A stretch of 64,000 bases of DNA. It comes from Steromphala cineraria. Lineage: Eukaryota; Mollusca; Gastropoda; Trochida; Trochidae. The stretch spans positions 56,318,727 to 56,382,726 of the forward strand of contig OU744732.1 in assembly GCA_916613615.1 (NCBI GenBank). Reading direction: 5' to 3'. This document shows positions 57,541 through 64,000 of this stretch, in pieces. The notes beneath the pieces are model-generated. The model searched no databases. It saw only the letters and a list, made by a program, of their open reading frames with translations, and was not told where the DNA came from. The position numbers and the translations under genes were made by a program. Each line of letters begins with the position of its first letter. Position 1 is the first letter of the stretch.

Positions 57541-58252
57541 CATAAAAATGGAGACATTGGCTCTGTAGCTCATCAGGCATCATATCAAGTTTGCTTTATA
57601 CAGGCAAGATGAGCTATAAATGAAACTGATGTGACCTATTGCAAGAAAACCTATAAAAAAAATTACAAAACTTTCTAGATCGCCAATATCAGACAGTGAA
57701 AGACGTCCACACTAAAATATCCAAGGAGAAATAATTTGCCATAGACTGTCATCTCATGGAGAAAAATAGGTTTATTTGGGGTCATGGGGTCACAAAACCT
57801 ACAGTTTAGAATCCCAATTGGCCAAGGAGTCTACATGCAGTCTTTCAGCTCAATAGACCTTTAGGAGGTAAAGATGATGATGAAAATAAGTTTTTAAGGT
57901 TGTGACCCCTGTGACCCTATTTGGGGTCATGTGTTCACGAAATCTACAATTTAGAATCCCCATTGGCCAAGGAGTCTGCACATATAATTTCAGCTCTCTA
58001 GACCTTTTGGAACTTGAGAAGAAGATGAAAATAGTTTTTTAAGGTTGTGACCCCTGTGACTCTATTTGGGGTCACAGGGTCAACAAAGTTACAAATTAGA
58101 ATCCCAATTGTCCAAGGAGTCTGCACATATCAATATTAACTCTCTAGACCTTTTGGAACTGGAGAAGAAGATGAGAATTGTTTTTTAAGGTTGTGACGCC
58201 GGACGACGGGCCATGCCATAAGCCCATCTGGACTTTCAGTCCTGATGAGCTA
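57541..58252 (-). mobile_element. Helentron/pearl-like element, same family as 6004-7180
   Basis: On the minus strand it starts TAGCTCATCAGGACTGAAAG (58252 down), a foldback with AGTCCAGATGGGCT, followed by a CCGTCC-less spacer and about 3.5 tandem units spaced exactly 145 bp (CCAAGGAGTCT at 57822, 57967, 58112). The end near 57541-57580 carries the reverse complement of GATGAGCTACAGAGCCAATG, matching the 3' end of the 6-kb element. It is shorter than that copy (about 710 against 1180 bp). No coding sequence. Confidence 0.65.
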
Positions 58253-58259
58253 AAAAGGA

Positions 58260-58895
58260 ACAGAAATTGAAAATAGTACATGAATTGTATAAAACATATT
58301 ATTGAGACAATTGATTGCTCATATTCCCCCAAAAAAATGATGACTTATAGAAAATATAGATAATTAGATATGCATTTCCACATTTATTCCATGAGATTAA
58401 TGGCTGAACATTTTGAAAGGTTAGATAAGGTAAACAAAACTTTTACTGAAAAAAATAATATTTGTAATTTATATAAAAAACATTTTCCTTTATAAACTTT
58501 GATACAACCTTTGAAGTAGAACTGATAACCAGACGGAGCTTAATGCAAAAGATTCCCAAACAACTTTGATGCTTGGGATAATGAAGAAATTTACATGACA
58601 TATAAATATATTGCACAGTCTTTGGGGGTTATCACATCAACAGTCACTGGACAGAAATTATGATGAAATGTGTTGGTTAACTTTTACGTTATTTTAATCA
58701 AAATAAAAGGGAACTAAAAACCTTTTCAAAATGTTTGATTTTCTTCATAAAAAGAATAGAGAAAAATTACATTCAATTGAAATTTTGATATTTTTCTTAA
58801 CTCTGATCTTTTAATTTTAATTAATGTTAAATATTGGTAAAGAAATTGAGAGATTTCACATTTCATCAAGCAATAGCCTGACAGATCATACAGCT
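58260..58895. other. Downstream flank of the transposase gene
   Basis: AT-rich; likely to contain the 3' untranslated region of the minus-strand gene. No piggyBac-type terminal inverted repeat next to a TTAA was recognised. Confidence 0.4.
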
Positions 58896-58897
58896 TC

Positions 58898-61800
58898 TCA
58901 CTCCTCAGTATGATTGACTGTATGATACTGCCGGAAACAGTGTCTGCAGAGTCCAACTTTACAAACAGGACACCAGGTCCGGACTCTGCCAGAGGAGCTC
59001 TGACGCTGTCTCTGTCTCTGCCTGCAGAGAACACACCATTTCCTTTTCTGTCCAGCGAGTGTCTCCATGAAGTGGGGTCCGGTCATTCGTCGGGGTGGAG
59101 CTGCTGTCCTGGGTCGACCAGCAGCTTTCCTGTCTCGGTGTGTCCCGACGAGTGACGTGACGAGGGAGGTCTGGAAGTCCAGACGGGAGGTCGTCTTGCC
59201 ATGGGAAGCCATAAAGACTTGATAGGCATTAACTGTAAATAAAGAAATGGATAAATTCATTCGAGGTCACAGATTATTCAAAGAATTATTTGAAATTTAG
59301 TTATTGTGTTGTTTTTATGTTTTAATCATGGTATAAGTACTTTTACTATCACATATATAATTAAAAGAACAGTTGAAAGCCCCCCCCTCCTTCTGATGTT
59401 AGCTGATTTAACAACCCATAAACAGTAATTATTTAAATATTAGAAAAGAGATATTACCTGATGCTGTGAGAAGAAGGTTGATAAGGACCTTCTTCCACAG
59501 CTTCACGGAGCGTACTTGGGGATCGTACAGAGTGATGAGCTGATCCCCAAGGTCGACACCTCCCATCGTCCTGTTGTAGAGTGTGACCACTGATGGGAGG
59601 GTCTTGGCAACGCCCCGTGAATTAGTTGTTGCCTCAAATCTGAAAGTACATTGTAAATGAAATTGAGTAATGTTTATTGAATAATCATGTAACTCTTATA
59701 TTTGTTAATGATGTTTGATATTGCAGTTTTTCAATAAGTACTGTAAAAATTTTGTAAAATATGTAATAATAAAGTTAGTACTCAATTTGAAAAACCCTTT
59801 CAATACAATTTTTAAATTTTTTATTTTGAAATGTTTTCTTTAAGTGAAATGCCTTCAAATAATTAAATTCCCAATTACCTTGGGCTTCCCATTGTAGTGA
59901 GGAAGCTGACGACCTTCCTGTCTGAGAAGAGGACCGCTAAAAGCGGTCCCTGCTTCCGGACAAATGTCGAACCCTTTGGCGGCGCCTTTCCAACAAAAGA
60001 GCTCGGCATCCCTCGTCGACGGACTGTGACAACACCAGTGCTGAACGTTCCTCTATCAAACAAGGCATGACAGAGGGCAGGACTGCAAAAGTAATTGTCA
60101 CAGACGATGTGGTGTCCCTTGTCGAGGTGAGGTCCCATCAAGTCCATGACCACACTGTAACCCAGGCCATTCTTGGCAGGTGGTCCTCCTAGGGTCTTAC
60201 CAAGGTAGATACGGACTTGATGGGTGTAGCCTGTTCCAGCCTCGGCAAGGATCCACATCTTCACCCCCCAACGGTGAGACTTCTTCTGGGCCATGTACTG
60301 GACTAAGTGACTTCGTCCCTTGAAGCCGACCATTCTTTCATCCACACAGACATTTTGGGCCAGCCTGAAATACATGCAGTTAGAAATTAGCACTAGTCCG
60401 GTAGCCCATTGTCTAGTATACAAATTGCTGGGTTAGTGAAATATATCAACTAAGGTAGAAGTCAAAAGGACTCTATCAAGATCATAGCAAGATCATTTCA
60501 ATTTTATAGTAACTTGAATTGCATTTGGGAAAGAAACTTAATAACAAGATGTAATTTATGCATTTCCAATAGCATGTGAACAATTTACGTGTATACACAA
60601 CCGTAAAGGTTTTTAATAATCAACATAGAGTCAGTGGCTCTGCAGCTCATTAGTTTCAGAATTGTAAGGTTTGACAAAGAAAGTTAATATTTCAGTCACC
60701 TTCATAATTTCATTTTGTATGAAGCTAAGTTGAAAAATGAGATTCCTTAAGGCCCTATAGAGCTAAATTATTAAAATATTAGTTTTACTAACCCATAGTT
60801 CTGTGCGAATGATCCATTCACAAGATCCAGCACCGGGCGGATCTTGTGGAGGGGATCATGAGTAGGATGACCTCGGGGAACTGCAGTCGTGTTGTCATTG
60901 CAGTGGAGGAACCGCAAGATAAGCTAAAACAAAACAAAAATAACCTTTAATCCTGACACTTTTAATTTTAGTCAATGTCAAATTATATGAATTCAATTTT
61001 CACAATAATAGTTTTTGTGATATTTGGTTAAGCAGTTAACATTAAGAGGATAATTGTCTTTTCTTGACAAATACACTGATTATATCATTGAGTGAGAAAG
61101 TAAGTTTTCATTTTCCCTTTTGGCGCACTAGTTGAAGTGACTGATTTCAAGGTTTATTTTTATTTCTAGATCTCAGTATTACACCACCAATTATATAATA
61201 AGGTTTGTGTTTAAAGATCCTATTATATCCTTACTTGGAAGCGGTTCCTCGTCATGACTTCCCCGAATGATGTTGTTCTTGTCATCCATGTCTTGACCCC
61301 CTCATTCCAGTAGGATTCAATGGTCGGCTTGCGAACAAGTCCCATAGTCATCAACAGGCCCAGAAAAGCTCTCAGCTCGTCTCGGGTTACAGGAGTCCAG
61401 CTCCTGACCCGGCTGTGCTCGGTAGGTTGGTGGTCCTGCAGGTACTGCTCAGCATACCTGTTTGTCTCCCTGACCAGCAGGTCGTACAAATCAACCCCTC
61501 CGCCTCCAACTCCTAGCTGCCTATCAAAGTAGGTAATAGGCAGCTCTCCCCGACCTGAAACATTTAGAAAAATTCATTATTAATCATATTTGGTTTCATA
61601 ATGTTTATATATTTATTCAGATTATCAAATAAGATAATTATGCCAAATTTCAATAACACTGGAATTGCTAGTTCAAAGTATAGCATACCTATATACAGAA
61701 AGTATTACTGTTGACATAAAATTAACTTAAACATAAGATTATTAACAAATCCGGTTTATTCATAAAGAATTTAATTTACCTGGAGGGTTGACAGGACCAC

Positions 61801-61914
61801 ACTCTGCATGGAAGCCAGTCTCATGCAAATGTTCAAAATTGTCAGTGTCCAGCACTTGAACCCACGGACCTCGAACCATCGGCCTGCGATGGTTAGGCTG
61901 ATGATCATTGACAT
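58898..61914 (-). CDS. piggyBac/PGBD-family transposase, multi-exon, 5' end not in window
   Basis: Six exons can be read: 61780-61914, 61235-61554, 60793-60923, 59879-60364, 59458-59639 and 58898-59232, joined by GT-AG introns whose phases all agree, giving 528 complete codons and a stop with no frameshift. piggyBac transposases cut and paste DNA at TTAA. Landmarks are GELPITYFD, ETNRYAEQYL, a WTPVTRDELRAFLGLLMTMG block, MTRNRFQLILRFLHCND, VDERMVGFKGR, IVCDNYF, YNRTMGGVDLGDQ and LLLTASVNAYQVF. The three catalytic Asp codons are at 60340-60342, 60097-60099 and 59552-59554. The C-terminus holds the cysteine-rich zinc domain (CVLC, CPVCKVGLCRHCFRQYH). The first visible exon begins with a split codon, so upstream exon(s) exist, probably beyond 64000. 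Several introns and no nearby TIR/TTAA ends suggest either an intron-bearing transposon or a domesticated host gene; sequence alone cannot decide. Confidence 0.93.
60600..60690 (-). repeat. Solo 3' end of the 6-kb-type element inside an intron
   Basis: AGTCAGTGGCTCTGCAGCTC (60632-60651) and flanking TTTTTAAT resemble the hairpin end at 57541-57580. It lies in the intron between exons 60793-60923 and 59879-60364. Only the end is present. Confidence 0.45.
61050..61150 (+). repeat. Half-palindrome of the 22.6-kb family inside an intron
   Basis: CTTGACAAATACACTGATTA, TCATTGAGTGAG and GGCGCACTAG follow the order of the left arm and centre of the 22619-22752 palindrome. It lies in the intron between exons 61235-61554 and 60793-60923. 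Confidence 0.55.
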
Positions 61915-62004
61915 CTGAAACAAAAAGAATATCATATTAAAATGACATATTTATGCAACACATGGTACTGACAATGACAATAATTTCATAGGTCTTTTAT
62001 ACTT

Positions 62005-62175
62005 ATTATGCCTCGCAACAAGAAGTTGCCTGGGGTATTAATGTCCATCCGTAAATGAGGACTCTGTTAGTAAACTGTTACAAGTCCTGTCCAGCTAACA
62101 AATATGAGTCCTGTCTGGTTCAAAACTTCTCAACTATGTCTCAAAGGTCAGTGATAAATTTAGATTTCAATATTG
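62005..62175 (+). repeat. Degenerate foldback-ended cassette start
   Basis: ATTATGCCTCGCAACAAGAA with GTTGCCTGGGGTATTAATG forms a foldback, followed by GTCCATCCGT and two diverged repeats of GAGTCCTGTC/CAAGTCCTGTCC about 30-45 bp apart. This is the layout of the SSR-plus-tandem-repeat cassettes elsewhere in the window, but shorter. Confidence 0.4.
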
Positions 62176-62573
62176 TTTAATATAAACTCTTGAATTAAGT
62201 TTTGGATTAGTATTGATTATTTTTCATAGCTTTGAAATTAAAATTTGTTGCAAATGGCAATGCTATTGAATATGCTTAAACTACTAAGCCCTAACTTAAA
62301 CACCAATATTTTATTAATCTCTCTTCAAATAAAAGAATTGACCCTTAATTACAGTTATTTTTTTTAGAAATCTAACATTTTTCTTTAATCTTAATATTAA
62401 CCAGTGATCAATCTACAGATATGACCCTCTGAGTCAAGGGACTCGCTACCAAAAAGCCATGTGAGATATTTTTGCATTGTTATTGTCAGTGACTTAAAAC
62501 TGACTTTTGATTTCTCAGTTTCTGATCTTTATATTGCTCTGTTATAGTTTTCTACATTTTCAAACAAAGACTA

Positions 62574-62690
62574 CCGTATTTCCTCTATTAAGCGCTCGGG
62601 GGCTTATTTTTTCAGCACCCCTTTACCCCCCGGCGCTTATTAGAGGCCCGGCCCATATTGGAGACCCGGCGTTTATTAGAGGAAATACGG
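62574..62690. mobile_element. 117-bp MITE with 24-bp terminal inverted repeats and TA flanks
   Basis: CCGTATTTCCTCTATTAAGC at the left is matched by GCGTTTATTAGAGGAAATAC plus GG at the right in reverse complement with two differences. TA flanks both sides (62572-62573, 62691-62692), as for Tc1/mariner-type insertion. The interior has two more GCGCTTATTAGAGG-like units and CCCGG blocks, so most of the element can fold on itself. Confidence 0.8.
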
Positions 62691-62699
62691 TACCTTTTT

Positions 62700-63675
62700 T
62701 CATAAAACATAATTTCTCAACTTTTGTCATCCCCCTTACACCTATCATGAGCTTGATATTACCCAAATTACATTAAAAATATTTTATAGAAATTAGGAAA
62801 ATATATCATTACCTTTAAAGAAATATCAAAGTAACAATAACTATTCAAAACATACAAGTAAATGTCATCCATGAAATAAGTCAACTTTTCCCATATTCAC
62901 ATTCACCTCAATCTATAAAATGTCAGAGATAATCTTTATATAAAAGGTAGACATCTTGGCTACCTCTAGTTCTTAATTCTTTGACAAAGTGTTGACACTG
63001 ACAGTGATTTTAGTAGATAGAGCCTTAGGCTAATTTAAGACAATCCACTTAAACTTAATTGATGACACTTATTTAATCTTCCAATAACTCAGATATGCCA
63101 TATCATAAACCGTCTAGGTCTCTAGGATGTTGAAAATACTTAACGAGATTAAAAGTTTGACCAATGAGAGGTTACCTTCATTTAGCTTTATGAACCCTGA
63201 TAGAAATTAGAATATTCAGTTGCAGTTTGGAAATTGGCCATTTTCATCCAGTTACAATCCGGGATAACTTTGAACAGGGATTTTGATATATTTTCCCATT
63301 GATGTTTCAAAATATCCCATCATCAATACTAATGAGGGGAGAAAGTCTCATTGCAAAAATCAAAACTATTATTTTTCTTCTCAAAAATCCCATTGCTTTC
63401 TCTAAAAATCCCATTTTATTATATTAGGCCAAGGTAAGATTTTTCTCCCTTTCAAACTTTGAACCAGGGTGATCCCTGTAAAACATGTAAATTATGTATA
63501 AGATTCATCAATGTAAATCAGAAACTGTTATGTTGTTTTGTGCTTAGTTAGACTACTAGTGATATGTTTAATTTATATCTTCAGGAGTTGTTATGTTTCT
63601 TTGGGGTTTCTTTTTTTAAATGTATTTTTTTAATTGTTAACTATGACACATATTCATATTATTAAGTATATTTCA
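62700..63675. other. No gene recognised
   Basis: AT-rich. It probably lies in the intron upstream of the first visible transposase exon, but no further exon could be identified. Confidence 0.5.
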
Positions 63676-63679
63676 CTGT

Positions 63680-63835
63680 CAACTTTGATAAAAATGTGAA
63701 GTTTAGAAGTTGTAAGCTGGACGGGAGTAGTAACAGTTAGTTCTCTATCAGAGTCCTCATTAATCATCTCTATATCCAATTTGATCAAAATGTTATTATT
63801 TTAGGAATTGTGAGGTGGGACTTGTAACAGTTTGT
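63680..63835 (+). repeat. Two diverged tandem units of about 95 bp
   Basis: CTTTGATAAAAATGT ... GTAACAG (63682-63736) and TTTGATCAAAATGT ... GTAACAG (63780-63830) share order and spacing, about 95-97 bp apart. The remainder to 64000 shows nothing. Confidence 0.5.
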
Positions 63836-64000
63836 TTTTACAAATTTATCCTTTTTTCCCTAAAATTATAATATCTTATGAAGACTTTCTCAAAATTGTT
63901 ACTCAAGACATTATAACATGTTTCATCATTTCCTTAGGTCAATTATTATTATTACTTGTCATAGACCTCTGAACCTTGAAACACTGATGATACCAACGCA

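Noticed and set aside
59875..60423. Reading the fourth visible transposase exon as starting with Met near 60423
   Set aside because: The stretch 60365-60423 is intron: a TTTCAG acceptor at 60365-60370 joins in phase to the upstream exon, and that junction restores the conserved family sequence.

Overview
The window looks like animal nuclear DNA: AT-rich, almost gene-free, crowded with decayed transposable elements, and carrying one gene split by GT-AG introns. Tandem-repeat cassettes resembling the 'pearl' (Helentron-type) elements of molluscs, Tc1-like transposons, an L2/CR1-type LINE and a tRNA-derived SINE together suggest a lophotrochozoan, most likely a marine mollusc. That assignment is inference from repeat style and no single-copy marker supports it. 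I see no rRNA gene, convincing tRNA gene, CRISPR array, operon or bacterial feature.

Layout. 1-1320: 3' end of a frameshifted L2/CR1-type LINE. About 1375-26620: three copies of one long repeat with no visible coding potential, two direct (about 1375-13110 and 13140-16890) and one inverted (about 17340-26620). Each copy was later hit by different insertions: a SINE, two tandem-repeat cassettes and a TIR element in copy 1; a 9-bp-TSD Mutator-like MITE in copy 2; a deleted Tc1 element, a palindromic element and another TIR element in copy 3. Two separate blocks of about 400 bp (5162-5571 = 13615-14024; 15137-15541 = 16486-16890) are almost identical although the repeats around them are clearly diverged. 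26.7-53 kb: mostly empty AT-rich DNA with MITEs, a third tandem-repeat cassette (40890-41640), a G-rich/C-rich minisatellite (42747-42998), Tc1 fossils, local tandem duplications and a group of palindromic elements (22.4, 34.3, 37.8 and 38.6 kb). 53-56.5 kb: decayed zinc-finger coding remnants, a possible first exon, a THAP-like fragment and an E2F/GC-box promoter-like patch. 57.5-58.25 kb: a minus-strand cassette of the same family as the one at 6 kb. 58898-61914 (minus): the only intact-looking gene, a piggyBac/PGBD transposase of at least six exons with all three catalytic aspartates and the C-terminal cysteine-rich domain. Its 5' end probably lies beyond the window.

The most unusual feature is a family of palindromic elements with a shared plan: a foldback palindrome, a TATC-containing inverted-repeat pair, an internal body with TGACGTCA (CRE-like) motifs, and a short hairpin just inside the far end. 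I cannot assign them to a named superfamily. Apart from the piggyBac gene, nothing in the window argues for an active coding system; the biology here is that of transposons and their non-autonomous derivatives.
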